Shown here: piece by piece, positions 34,352 to 43,146 of the stretch
Numbering within the stretch: the stretch's first letter is position 1
How the letters are laid out: every line of letters begins with the position of its first letter
Assembly: GCF_013364155.1 (NCBI RefSeq)
Contig: NZ_CP054916.1
Location: forward strand, 7,532,001 to 7,596,000
Reading direction: 5' to 3'
Length of the DNA: 64,000 bases
Source: Streptomyces sp. NA02950
GTDB taxonomy: Bacteria; Actinomycetota; Actinomycetes; Streptomycetales; Streptomycetaceae
The notes under the pieces: model-generated
Databases searched by the model: none
What the model saw: the letters and a program-made list of their open reading frames with translations, nothing else
Told to the model about the DNA's origin: nothing
Program-made: the position numbers and the translations under genes

Positions 34352-35536
34352 TCAGATCCGCTCGATGAGCGTTCCTGTGGCGAGTCCTCCGGCACAGCAC
34401 ATGGTGAGGAAGCCCAGCTCGGCGTCGAGGTCTTCCATTTCGTGGAGCAACGTGGTGATCAGCCGCGCTCCCGAGGCCCCGAGCGGGTGGCCGAGCGCTA
34501 TCGCGCCGCCACGGGGGTTGACCCGCTCGGGATCCGGACGCAGTTCCGCGAGCCAGGCGCCGACCACTGAGGCGAATGCCTCGTTGATCTCGATGATGTC
34601 CAGGTCCTCGATCACCATCCTGTTGCGCTGCAACATCCGGCGGGTGAGGGGGATGGGGGCGGTGAGCATCATCAGCGGATCGTCACCCTGCAGGGCGTGA
34701 TCGCGTACTCTGGCCCGCGCCCGTACGCCGAGTGCGCGCGCTCTGGCCGCCGACATCAGGAGCACGGCCGAGGCTCCGTCGGAGGTCTGCGACGAGGTCC
34801 CGGCGGTGAGCCGTCCGTTGTCGGCGAACACCGGGGGCAGAGCCGCGAGCGACTCCGCGGTGGTGTCGGGGCGGATGCCCTGGTCGGTGTTGTGGACCTT
34901 CCCGCCGGCCTTGACCGGCAGGATCTCGCGGGCAAACGCCCCGGCCCGGGTGGCGGCATCGGCCCGCTGGTGCGAGCGCAGAGCCCACTCCTCCAGTCTG
35001 GCGCGTGACAGACCCCAGGTGGTCGCGATGCGTTCGGCCGACAGGCCCTGCCCCACCAGGTTGTGCGCCTTGATCAGGCCGTGCCGCCCCATGATCTGCG
35101 GGGTGATGGCGTCACCGTACTCCACCTGGACGCGCACTCCTGCGGCGAAGGGCAGGTGCCCCATGTGTTCCACACCGGCGGCAATCACCACATCCTGTGC
35201 CCCTGAGGCGATGAGTGCCGCGGCGAGATTGACGGCCTGCTGCGAGGCCCCGCACTGGGTGTCCACGGTGCTGGCCGGGACCTCGACGGGCAGTCCCGCG
35301 TGCAGCCAGGCGTTGCGGGCCACGTTCGCCCCCTGCTCACCGATCTGCTGGACGCAACCGGTGAGGACCTGGCCGACCTCCAAGGGGTCGACACCGGCCC
35401 GGTCAAGGACCGCGGTGTAGACCGCCCCCAGCAGATCGTGGGGGTGCAGATTCCTGAAGACGCCCTTGTCCGGGTGGCCGCGCCCGATCGGGGTGCGGAC
35501 GGCTTCCACGACCACGACGTCTGACGGCTGGGTCAC
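34352..35536 (-). CDS. Thiolase (acetyl-CoA C-acyltransferase)
   Basis: 394 residues from GTG 35536, overlapping the synthetase gene by 4 bases. The active-site cysteine lies in STVDTQCGASQQA (Cys95), the His in GAIALGHPLGASGARL, and the second Cys in FLTMCCAGGLATGTL; EINEAFASV is also conserved. It cleaves or forms beta-ketoacyl-CoA. Beside an acetoacetyl-CoA synthetase-like enzyme it would most simply split acetoacetyl-CoA or a related 3-ketoacyl-CoA to acetyl-CoA. Cytoplasmic, complete. Confidence 0.93.
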   Translation of the reverse strand: MTQPSDVVVVEAVRTPIGRGHPDKGVFRNLHPHDLLGAVYTAVLDRAGVDPLEVGQVLTGCVQQIGEQGANVARNAWLHAGLPVEVPASTVDTQCGASQQAVNLAAALIASGAQDVVIAAGVEHMGHLPFAAGVRVQVEYGDAITPQIMGRHGLIKAHNLVGQGLSAERIATTWGLSRARLEEWALRSHQRADAATRAGAFAREILPVKAGGKVHNTDQGIRPDTTAESLAALPPVFADNGRLTAGTSSQTSDGASAVLLMSAARARALGVRARARVRDHALQGDDPLMMLTAPIPLTRRMLQRNRMVIEDLDIIEINEAFASVVGAWLAELRPDPERVNPRGGAIALGHPLGASGARLITTLLHEMEDLDAELGFLTMCCAGGLATGTLIERI

Positions 35537-37536
35537 GACTTCTCCTTCTCCCGGAGGGGGCACGCCGGGGCGGGCCGTGTCCCAGGCGGCAGGGTGCCTT
35601 CCCGCGCCGTCGGGATCAGATGGGCGGCGGCACGCCTGATGGCGTCGAGTGAGGGCGGGTTGGCCAGGCTGCCCCGGCTGACGACCGAGTCCGGGGCCGC
35701 GCCCATGAGGATGCGCTTCACCGGGACTTCCAGCTTCTTGCCCGACGCGGTACGCGGTATCTCGTCGAGCGGAACGATTTCGTCGGGCACGTGGCGGGGC
35801 GAACACCCGGTGCGGATGGCCGCGGTGATCCTCGACCGCAGCGCGTCGTCGAGCACGCTGCCGGCGGACAGAACGGTGAACAGCACGAGCCAGCCGTGCG
35901 TTCCCGGGCGCGGTACGTCGACCGCGAGCGCGTCCTGGACCTCGGAGACGGTGAGCAGGGCGCGGTATATCTCGCCGGTGCCCATCCGTACGCCGCCCCG
36001 GTTGATGGTGGCGTCGCTACGTCCGCTGATGACGCCGGTGTGCCGCTCTGTCAGGAGCAGCCAGTCCCCGTGCGTCCACACTCCGGGGAAACCCGAGAAA
36101 TACGCGCCGCGCAGCCGTTCACCCGTCGGGTCGTTCCAGAATCCGATCGGCATCGAGGGAACCGGCTGGGCCACGACCATCTCCCCGACCTCCCCCACCA
36201 GCGGTCTTCCGTCGGGCGCGTATGAACGCAGGTCGACTCCGAGCGCCGGAGGGCCGAGTTCGCCACGGTAGACCGGGACGGTCGGCACCGCCCCGAGGAA
36301 CGGGGTGACCACGTCGGTCCCCCCGCTGAGGGAGACCAGCCAGGGCTTGGTGGGAAAGGCGGCGTAGACCCAGTCGTAGCACTCGGGAGCCAGCGGTGAG
36401 CCGGTGGAGCCGATGACGCGCAGCGCGGACAGGTCGCGTCCGTCGAGCGGTCGGACGCCGTTCCGCCGGCACGATGCGAGCCAGGCGGCGCTGGTGCCGA
36501 GCACCGTCATCCCGGTTTGCTCCGCGAGGTCCCACAGCACCTCGTGCCCAGGATGGCCGTCGTACAGGACGACCGAGGCGTCGGTGAGCAGCGGGCCGAC
36601 GAGGATGTTCCACATCACCCAGCCCGTGGTGGTGTGCCAGAACACCCGGTCCAGCGGGCCGATGCCGAGCTGCAGGACCGTCGTCTTGAGCAGTTCCAGG
36701 AGCACACCGCCGTGACCGTGCACGATCGCTTTCGGCGGCCCGGTGGTGCCGGAGCTGTAGAGCACCCACAGCGGATGGTCGAAGGCGACGGCTTCATAGG
36801 CGAGCTCACTGTCCTCCGCCCCCAGGAATCCGTCCTCCCAGCCGGAGCCGTCGAGGTGGCCCAGCCGTACATATCGGGCACCGATCCGGCGGGCGATGTC
36901 GCGGCCCTCGGCGTCACGGTCCATGGCCTTGCCCTTGTGCCGGTAGCCGTCGACGGCAAGCAGCACGGCCGGCTCGATCTGGGCGAACCGGTCCACCACG
37001 GCGCCCGCCCCGAACTCCGGCGCCGCAGCCGACCACACCGCACCCAGCGAAGCCGTGGCCAGGAAGGCGGCGAGCGTCTGTGGGAGGTTGGGCAGATACG
37101 CGGCGACGCGATCACCGCGGCCGATCCCCGCGTCGCGCAGGCCCGCCCGGATACGGGCGGTCTCCCGGCGCAGGTCCGCCCACGTCCATGCACGGACGCC
37201 GGGGTATGCCTCGGAGGCGTACCGGACGGCCACCTTGCCGGGATCGCGGTCGGCGAACACATGCTCGGCGAACGACAGGCGGCCACCCGGGAACCACTCC
37301 GTGCCCGGCATCGCCCGCGATCCCAGGGCGCACCGCGGCCCGGTGTGCCAGCGGACGCCCAAGAACTCCGCCGCCGCGGTCCAGAAGCCCTCGAGGTCCG
37401 TGACCGACCAGGTCCACAGGTCGTGGTAGTCCTCCCCGTGCCCGGTGGCCCGGGCGAAGCGGGACAGCGCCGAGTCACGCACGGCGGCGCGGGAGGGCCG
37501 CCAGAGCACGGTGGCTCCGGCGGCGCCCCCGGTCAC
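35533..37536 (-). CDS. Acetoacetyl-CoA synthetase-like acid-CoA ligase
   Basis: 667 residues from GTG 37536. Adenylate-forming motifs: YSSGTTGPPKAIVHGHGG (AMP-binding P loop), WHTTTGWVMWN, GGTDVVTPFLG, the HGDWLLLTERHTGVISGRSD region, and the C-terminal lysine in DEIPRTASGKKLEVPVKRIL. N-terminal FARATGHGEDYHDLWTWSV and the length match acetoacetate-CoA ligases (AacS) rather than plain acyl-CoA synthetases. Reaction: acid plus ATP and CoA to acyl-CoA, AMP and PPi. Overlaps both neighbours (GTGA) in the operon. The real substrate may be a relative of acetoacetate released by the upstream hydrolases. Confidence 0.9.
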   Translation of the reverse strand: MTGGAAGATVLWRPSRAAVRDSALSRFARATGHGEDYHDLWTWSVTDLEGFWTAAAEFLGVRWHTGPRCALGSRAMPGTEWFPGGRLSFAEHVFADRDPGKVAVRYASEAYPGVRAWTWADLRRETARIRAGLRDAGIGRGDRVAAYLPNLPQTLAAFLATASLGAVWSAAAPEFGAGAVVDRFAQIEPAVLLAVDGYRHKGKAMDRDAEGRDIARRIGARYVRLGHLDGSGWEDGFLGAEDSELAYEAVAFDHPLWVLYSSGTTGPPKAIVHGHGGVLLELLKTTVLQLGIGPLDRVFWHTTTGWVMWNILVGPLLTDASVVLYDGHPGHEVLWDLAEQTGMTVLGTSAAWLASCRRNGVRPLDGRDLSALRVIGSTGSPLAPECYDWVYAAFPTKPWLVSLSGGTDVVTPFLGAVPTVPVYRGELGPPALGVDLRSYAPDGRPLVGEVGEMVVAQPVPSMPIGFWNDPTGERLRGAYFSGFPGVWTHGDWLLLTERHTGVISGRSDATINRGGVRMGTGEIYRALLTVSEVQDALAVDVPRPGTHGWLVLFTVLSAGSVLDDALRSRITAAIRTGCSPRHVPDEIVPLDEIPRTASGKKLEVPVKRILMGAAPDSVVSRGSLANPPSLDAIRRAAAHLIPTAREGTLPPGTRPAPACPLREKEKS

Positions 37537-38492
37537 TTGATCACCAGCCCGCTGAGCGGCGACCCGGACGCCCCGGTCAGGGGCAACGGCGCGGCGACGA
37601 ACATGAACTCGTACACCCCGTCGTCGGCGCAGTGCGCGGACAGCGCCTCCAGATCGAAGATCTCCCCGAGAGCGAGACCCATGTGGACCAGTGCGATGGA
37701 GTGCAGGGGTTGCACATGGCCGATCTCGTTGGGGCGTACCTCCACGCCCCAGGTGTCGGAGGCGACGGCGGAGACCTCCCGCTCATGCAGCCACGGTGCC
37801 GTGTGCAGCGACAGCCCGGGCGACGGCCCGCCCGCGTAGTCCCCCCACCGGCCGCGCCGGGCGCCCAGGAAGCCCGTACGGACCAGGAGGGCATCCCCGC
37901 GCCGGATCTCGACGCCCTGCGCGGCGGCCACCCGCTCCAGCTCGTCGGCGGAGATGGCGTAGCCCGGCTCCAGGCTGCCGACCCCGGCCCACCGCGCGAT
38001 GTCCAGCAGGACTCCGCGCATCACGAATCGGGAGACGGTCTTCTCGATGCCGTTGCGCGCCGCGCCGGCCGAGGTCACCAGGTCGGCGCTGCGCCCGTTG
38101 TACATCTTGCCCTCGAAGAAGATGTGCGACAGCGAGTCCCACTGGGTGCCGGACTGTGTCGGCAGGATGACGACGTCGTCGGAGAACCCGAACCCCCGCG
38201 CCGGGCCCCACGGCGTCTGCTCCTGGGCACCGGAGAGGTAGTCCGAGCCCGACGCCTTCACCAGCAGCTGCGGATTCTGGCGGAATCCTCCGTCCTGGCA
38301 GCCCTGCGGATCGTACGGCAGGCTGACCGGGATCACCTCGCCCCGGCGGACCAGCCCGGCCGCCGCGCGTACCTGCTCGGGGCCGACGAAGTTCAGCGTG
38401 CCGATCTCGTCGTCCTCGCCCCAGCGGCCCCAGTTTCGGCAGCGTTCGATGTAGTCCCGGAGCAGGCGCGTCTCCTCGTCGGTATCGGTCAT
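37533..38492 (-). CDS. Cyclase-family protein (kynurenine-formamidase-like hydrolase)
   Basis: 319 residues from ATG 38492, overlapping the amidohydrolase stop. Core motif: QSGTQWDSLSHIFFEGKMYN, in which the usual first His of the metal site is Gln, a variation common in this subfamily. Other marks are EIGTLNFVGPEQV at the start, GVLLDIARW, EIRRGDALLVRTGFL and SDTWGVEVRPNE. Such enzymes hydrolyse cyclic amides, lactones or N-formyl groups. Placed right after an amidohydrolase and before an acid-CoA ligase, it likely opens a ring or cleaves an amide to release the acid that is then activated. Substrate unknown. Confidence 0.85.
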   Translation of the reverse strand: MTDTDEETRLLRDYIERCRNWGRWGEDDEIGTLNFVGPEQVRAAAGLVRRGEVIPVSLPYDPQGCQDGGFRQNPQLLVKASGSDYLSGAQEQTPWGPARGFGFSDDVVILPTQSGTQWDSLSHIFFEGKMYNGRSADLVTSAGAARNGIEKTVSRFVMRGVLLDIARWAGVGSLEPGYAISADELERVAAAQGVEIRRGDALLVRTGFLGARRGRWGDYAGGPSPGLSLHTAPWLHEREVSAVASDTWGVEVRPNEIGHVQPLHSIALVHMGLALGEIFDLEALSAHCADDGVYEFMFVAAPLPLTGASGSPLSGLVIK

Positions 38493-39934
38493 GCGTCGGC
38501 CGCCTTCGTGTTGTAGGCCTCCGCCAGGTTCGGGGCCGCGATGTCGTTGAAGGAGTCCCAGGCGATCAGCGACGCGTCGGACTGGACCCCGCCGGAGGCG
38601 TTGACCCTCTCGAAGAGCCGGTCCGTGGACTCCAGGATCTGCTGGCGCAGCCGCTCCTTGGAGACCCCGACAAGCTCGCCGTCGCGTTTCCGGATGACGC
38701 CGTTGACCAGGACCGTTCGCACGTTGGCGGCGTTGGCCTGAACGACCATCGCACCGACCGGCTCCGGGCGGGGCAGCACATTGAGCCCGCCGCCGACGAC
38801 GACGATGTCCGCCTTCTTCCCAGGGGCCAGGGTTCCGGTGACGTCCGCCAGCCCCAGGGCCTCGGCCCCGTTGACCGTTCCCCAGGCCAGGGCGTCCCGC
38901 ACGCTGAGCGGAAGGGTGTCCGGCGCCTGGTCGAGCGCGTTGAGCGGGTCGTTGATCAGGCACCGGGCGTCCTGCAGCCCCATGCGCATCTGGGTGAACA
39001 GGTCGCCGCTGGACAGCGAGATGATGTCGCAGCCCAGCGTCGGCTTGATGCCCAGATTCAGTGAGCGGCTGATCACCGGGTGGCCCATGCCCATCTGGAT
39101 CTCGCTCTCCGGGGTACAGGACACCTTCGCCCCGGCCCGTGCCAGCATCGCGAGCTCATCGTCGTCGAGCGCGTTGCAGTGCACATGCACCTGGTCGGGT
39201 CCCAGCAGCCCAAGATGATCCATCTCGCGGATGCCGCGGCATACCCTCGAGCCCCAGAAGCAGGCGGTGTGCACGGTGATGAGGGCACCGAGTTCGCGTG
39301 CGGTGTCGATCTCGCGCTTGGTCCTGCTGAAAGGCACGAATCCGGGCTCGCTGAGTGAGACGCCCATCCTCACCAGCTCGTCGCCGCCGCTGAAGTGCTT
39401 TCCGGCGACCCGCCGCGCGTCCCGGATACGGGCGTCGTGGTCCGTGAAGTACGGGGTCTCGCTGGGGGCGGCGTTGAATCCGTAGCCGTAGACGGCCCGG
39501 ATGCCGGCGTCGGCCAGGCCGCGGTACGCCTCGTCGGCGTCGTCGGGGGTGTTCACGCAGTGCGAGAAGTCCAGCACTGTGGTGACACCGGCGTCCAGGG
39601 CCTCGACCGCGCCGACGTAGTTTCCGGCGTAGACATCGGCCGGACTGTAGGCCGGGAGCAGACTCATCCGGATCCCGGTCATGTACTCCTTCAGGGACCA
39701 GTCGGCGCATATGCCGCGCAGGGCTGTCTGCCAGGTGTGCCGGTGGGTGTCGACCATCCCTGGCATGACGACGCAGCCTTCGGCGTCGATGACTTCGGCA
39801 TCGGCGTCGATGTGTGGGGCGATCCGTGCGATCCGGTCGTCTTCGACCAGGATGTCGCCGACCGGTATCTCGCCGACCTGCGGGTCCATGGAGAGGACGT
39901 AGCCGCCCTTGATCAGGGATCGTGAAGGGGACAT
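38489..39934 (-). CDS. Metal-dependent amidohydrolase/deaminase (AtzA/TrzN-SsnA type)
   Basis: 481 residues from ATG 39934; a longer frame is arginine-rich and was rejected. It begins with the beta-sandwich LIKGGYVLSMDP, then VVMPGMVDTHRHTWQTALRG with the metal-binding H64-x-H66. ITVHTACFWGS, VHVHCNALDDDELAMLARAG, TLGCDIISLSSGDLFTQMR and the closing TGTLAPGKKADIVVV follow. This is the chlorohydrolase/guanine-deaminase-like branch of the amidohydrolase superfamily, acting on C-N or C-Cl bonds of heterocycles. First gene of the operon, transcribed away from the GAF/PucR regulator. Probably the entry enzyme; substrate inferred only as a nitrogen-containing ring. Confidence 0.9.
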   Translation of the reverse strand: MSPSRSLIKGGYVLSMDPQVGEIPVGDILVEDDRIARIAPHIDADAEVIDAEGCVVMPGMVDTHRHTWQTALRGICADWSLKEYMTGIRMSLLPAYSPADVYAGNYVGAVEALDAGVTTVLDFSHCVNTPDDADEAYRGLADAGIRAVYGYGFNAAPSETPYFTDHDARIRDARRVAGKHFSGGDELVRMGVSLSEPGFVPFSRTKREIDTARELGALITVHTACFWGSRVCRGIREMDHLGLLGPDQVHVHCNALDDDELAMLARAGAKVSCTPESEIQMGMGHPVISRSLNLGIKPTLGCDIISLSSGDLFTQMRMGLQDARCLINDPLNALDQAPDTLPLSVRDALAWGTVNGAEALGLADVTGTLAPGKKADIVVVGGGLNVLPRPEPVGAMVVQANAANVRTVLVNGVIRKRDGELVGVSKERLRQQILESTDRLFERVNASGGVQSDASLIAWDSFNDIAAPNLAEAYNTKAADA

Positions 39935-40044
39935 GTTGCGCTCCTTTGCGCTGCGCGGCATGGGACGCGGGTGTCGACAGCACTCGCGCTGTCGGGGCCC
40001 GCATCGTCGTGCGACTGAAGGTTGTCGCAGCTCACCCCAGCGGT

Positions 40045-40062
40045 CTATGTTCGCCCACATAG
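40045..40062. promoter_or_regulatory. Palindrome in the divergent promoter region
   Basis: CTATGT and ACATAG arms lie around TCGCCC, between the amidohydrolase gene and the regulator gene. A second short repeat, ACAGC and GCTGT, is near 39978. These are plausible operator sites for the adjacent regulator; no experiment supports this. Confidence 0.35.
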
Positions 40063-40130
40063 CGCTTCGCTCTTCCATTGTGGCTGCGCACAGGAAGGCA
40101 CGGAGGCGGGGCGATGGCAGGGAGGCAGGT

Positions 40131-42029
40131 ATGACCGAATCCCCGGTCCGGGGCCGGATCGCCCGCCGTCGTGACGATCCGCTGTCCACGTGGATGCCCG
40201 CGGTGACCGACACCCTTCGCGCGATCAACGCCGAACAGGACCTTCCGCACGTCCTGGCCCTCATCGCCCGCCACGCATGTGAACTGCTGGATCTCAAGCA
40301 GTGCGCGGTCTATGTGCTGCAGTCCGACGCCACGTTCCGGCTGGAGGGCTCGCACGGGCTGACGCCCGACTATGTCGCGTGGGCCAACCTCGAACCGATG
40401 CGCCTGAGCGAAAGCACGGCGTCATCGGGCCCGCCAACGGCACGCGCCGCGCTGACCATGAACCCCGTGTGCGTGCGGAACATCTTCGACGAGCCGGGGC
40501 TGGACCGCTGGCACACGATGATGGCCCGGGAAGGCTTCCACAGCGTCCTGGCGGCCCCGCTACGAGCGGCCGACCGGACAGCCATGGGAACGATCACGGG
40601 GTACACGACGGAGGACCGGCTCTTCGAAGCCGAGCAGATCCGCCTGATGACGCTATTGAGCGACCATGCGGCGGTCGCCATCGCGGCCGCCCGGCGCCGC
40701 GATTCCGAGCGCGCCGCGATAGCCGAGCTCTCCTCCGCCAACGAGGAGTTGCTCGCGCATCAGCGGCGGGTGGCCCGGCTCCACTTCGTACAGCAGGAAC
40801 TCACTCGGCTGCTGTTGCAGGACGTGGGCCTGTCCGGTATCGCCGAGTTCCTCGCCGGCGAACTGGACGCGGCGATCAGGATCGACAGCGACGACGGAAC
40901 TGAACTGGCCACCGCGCCCGCGGACTCGCCGCTCCACCCATGGCTCGAGACGGTCGCGCACGACGAGGCCGGGACCGCGCGGGTGATGGAGGCCGGAGGC
41001 TCCGGCCAGGCGCGTGGCTCCAGCCGTACGGATCCGGTGGCGGTCTGTCTGGCCCCGACCACCGGGGCGGGCCTGTCGCGGACGCGGCTGTGGGCGGCGC
41101 GCACCTCACCGGAGCGCTTCGACGAGGACGAGCGTTGGGCGATGCAGGGCTGCGCGCTGCTGATCGCGCTGGAGCGCAGCCGTCTCGAGCGCCGGTCCGA
41201 GGCGGAGGCGCGGCTCACCAAAGACCTCCTCGCGGACCTGCTGTCACCGGCCGCGATGGTGCACTCGGAGTCCGTCATGGCTCGTGCCACGGCCCTGGGG
41301 CATCACCCTCACGGGCCGCACACGCTCGCGTTGTTCGTGCCCGTGCCGGACGACAGCGTCCCCGGCCCGGCAGCCAGGATCCCCCGGATGACCACCGCAC
41401 TCCTCGACCTGACCCGGGGAATGCGGCCGCGGCCCATCGTCGGGTCGATCGGCGATTCCGTCGTCGTCCTGCTGCCGGGGGAGTACGCTCGCGGCGCTGA
41501 GGGCTCCCCACCGACGGCCTTGGGCTCCCTGGCCGGACACGCCCGGGAGGCGACCGGGGGAGCGGTACGGTGCGTTGTCGGCCCGCCGGTGCCGTCGCTC
41601 GCCGAGATCCAGCCCAGCCTCGCCGTCGCCTCCCGGGCGGGGAGTCTTCTGACCACTGCCTCGCCGGAGATCGTGAGCATGCCGGATCTCGGCGTCTACG
41701 CGCTGTTGCTGGAGTCCGGGAGCGGAGAGGCCCTGACGCGGTTCGCCGACGCCACGCTGGCACCGATCGCCGACTCCGACCTCAAGCGCGGCGGCTGGCT
41801 CCTCCCCACACTGCACACCTGGCTGCGCGCGGGTATGTCCACCCGCGGCACCGCCGAGCGGCTCTTCGTCCATCCGAACACGGTGGGCTATCGGCTGAAG
41901 CGGGTGGCCGCGGCGACGGGTCTCGATCTCTCCAGCCCCGCGGACCTCATGTCGCTCCAGCTCGCCCTCATGGTCTTCGAGGTGCGGGGCGATCCGCGCC
42001 TGCGCGGCGTGCAGCGGCAGGCCGGCTGA
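40131..42029 (+). CDS. GAF-domain PucR-type transcriptional regulator
   Basis: 632 residues from ATG 40131, preceded by GGAGGCAGG. A GAF domain spans about 20-190 (LIARHACELLDLKQCAVYVL, FHSVLAAPLRAADRTAMGTI, FEAEQIRLMTLLSDHAAVAI), a helical linker follows, then a PucR/CdaR-type diguanylate-cyclase-like region. A C-terminal HTH (TLHTWLRAGMSTRGTAERLF and VHPNTVGYRLKRVAAATGL) is followed by LMSLQLALMV. Relatives sense small metabolites and control purine, polyphenol or amide catabolism. It stands divergently to the amidohydrolase operon, 196 bases apart, so it is the likely regulator of that operon. Confidence 0.88.
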   Translation: MTESPVRGRIARRRDDPLSTWMPAVTDTLRAINAEQDLPHVLALIARHACELLDLKQCAVYVLQSDATFRLEGSHGLTPDYVAWANLEPMRLSESTASSGPPTARAALTMNPVCVRNIFDEPGLDRWHTMMAREGFHSVLAAPLRAADRTAMGTITGYTTEDRLFEAEQIRLMTLLSDHAAVAIAAARRRDSERAAIAELSSANEELLAHQRRVARLHFVQQELTRLLLQDVGLSGIAEFLAGELDAAIRIDSDDGTELATAPADSPLHPWLETVAHDEAGTARVMEAGGSGQARGSSRTDPVAVCLAPTTGAGLSRTRLWAARTSPERFDEDERWAMQGCALLIALERSRLERRSEAEARLTKDLLADLLSPAAMVHSESVMARATALGHHPHGPHTLALFVPVPDDSVPGPAARIPRMTTALLDLTRGMRPRPIVGSIGDSVVVLLPGEYARGAEGSPPTALGSLAGHAREATGGAVRCVVGPPVPSLAEIQPSLAVASRAGSLLTTASPEIVSMPDLGVYALLLESGSGEALTRFADATLAPIADSDLKRGGWLLPTLHTWLRAGMSTRGTAERLFVHPNTVGYRLKRVAAATGLDLSSPADLMSLQLALMVFEVRGDPRLRGVQRQAG

Positions 42030-42172
42030 TCCCTTGAGGGACAGCGCCCCCGGTGGTGGGACGATCCTCCGCCATCGAGGCACTGCCTCCGGGGCCCACT
42101 CCCGTCGCGCGGTCGAGACCGCGATTCGGCACAGTGCTTGTTTAAATCGACACCGTGTAGATTACTTTACCC

Positions 42173-42955
42173 ATGAAGCCCAAGAAGACCGCGAACAAGC
42201 TGTGGGCGCTTGAAGGCCCCGTTTTGACCATGGCGCGCGGAGACCTGATGACCGGCGGCGCCGGTGTCGTCAAGATCCCGGTGCCGGTCTTTCTCATCGA
42301 ACACGACCAGGGTCTCGTCCTGGTCGACACCGGACTGAACCCGGCCGCGGCTGAGAACGCCGAAGCCGTCTACGGGGACCTGATGTCGTTCCTGCTCATC
42401 GACTACCGTCCCGAACACACCGTCGAGCGGCAGCTCGCCGCCATCGGGCACCGGTGCTCCGACATCACCCACGTCGTCGTGTCACACGGACATTTCGACC
42501 ACACGGGCGGAGTGAGTCTGTTCAGTGGCGCGCAGTTCTACCTCGGCGCCGGCGAGCTCGATCATGTCCACGCCGACGTCGGGGATCAGCTGCGGGCCTG
42601 CCGCGGGGAAGACTTCCTCTCGCTGGACCGGCGCGCCTTGACGGAGTTCGAGCACGACATCGACCTCTTCGGCGACGGGGCGATCGACGTGCTGCTGGTG
42701 CCGGGTCACACTCCGGGCAATGCCGCGGTGCTGGTCCGGCTGCCCACCCGGAGCGTCCTGCTCACCGCCGACACCGTGCATCTGCGCCACGCCTGGGAAC
42801 ACGAACTGCCGATGCCGATCGACCATGACCACGCGCGGGCTAGCGAGTCGATCCGTCGGCTCAAACGAATAGCGGCGGACGCGCACGCCGAGGTCTGGAT
42901 TCCTCACGATCCGGACGATTGGCGGGCGTTCGGCGCCCCCGGCGCCTATCAGTAA
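42173..42955 (+). CDS. Metallo-beta-lactamase-fold hydrolase (lactonase-like)
   Basis: 260 residues from ATG 42173. The zinc motif is VVSHGHFDHTGG (His105, His107, Asp109, His110), with LVDTGLNP before it and VPGHTPGNAAVLV, TADTVH and EVWIPHD after it. This set resembles N-acyl-homoserine-lactone lactonases of the AttM/AiiA branch, though many members hydrolyse other esters or lactones. No clear ribosome-binding site lies in the AT-rich leader TAGATTACTTTACCC, so it may be leaderless or weakly translated. It could quench signals or open a lactone for the neighbouring pathway. Confidence 0.88.
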   Translation: MKPKKTANKLWALEGPVLTMARGDLMTGGAGVVKIPVPVFLIEHDQGLVLVDTGLNPAAAENAEAVYGDLMSFLLIDYRPEHTVERQLAAIGHRCSDITHVVVSHGHFDHTGGVSLFSGAQFYLGAGELDHVHADVGDQLRACRGEDFLSLDRRALTEFEHDIDLFGDGAIDVLLVPGHTPGNAAVLVRLPTRSVLLTADTVHLRHAWEHELPMPIDHDHARASESIRRLKRIAADAHAEVWIPHDPDDWRAFGAPGAYQ

Positions 42956-42962
42956 CTCCCTT

Positions 42963-43004
42963 GACCGTCACAGGCCACCACTGTGGTGGCGGCCTGTGAC
43001 GGTC
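42963..43004 (+). terminator. Strong hairpin terminator after the MBL gene
   Basis: Arms GACCGTCACAGGCC and GGCCTGTGACGGTC (14 bases, perfect) enclose a further small stem CCAC/GTGG. It sits 8 bases after the stop codon. Confidence 0.85.
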
Positions 43005-43146
43005 CCGCAAACCGCGGCGCTTCTGGGTGCGGCCGACGCCTGCAGCGGCATAGGGTGCCTGACGGTCCTATAGTGGTGTATACGTGGAAACGATCTATTC
43101 ACCCACCTTTAAGTCCAAATGATATTAAAACTAAGGTATTGTTCCC

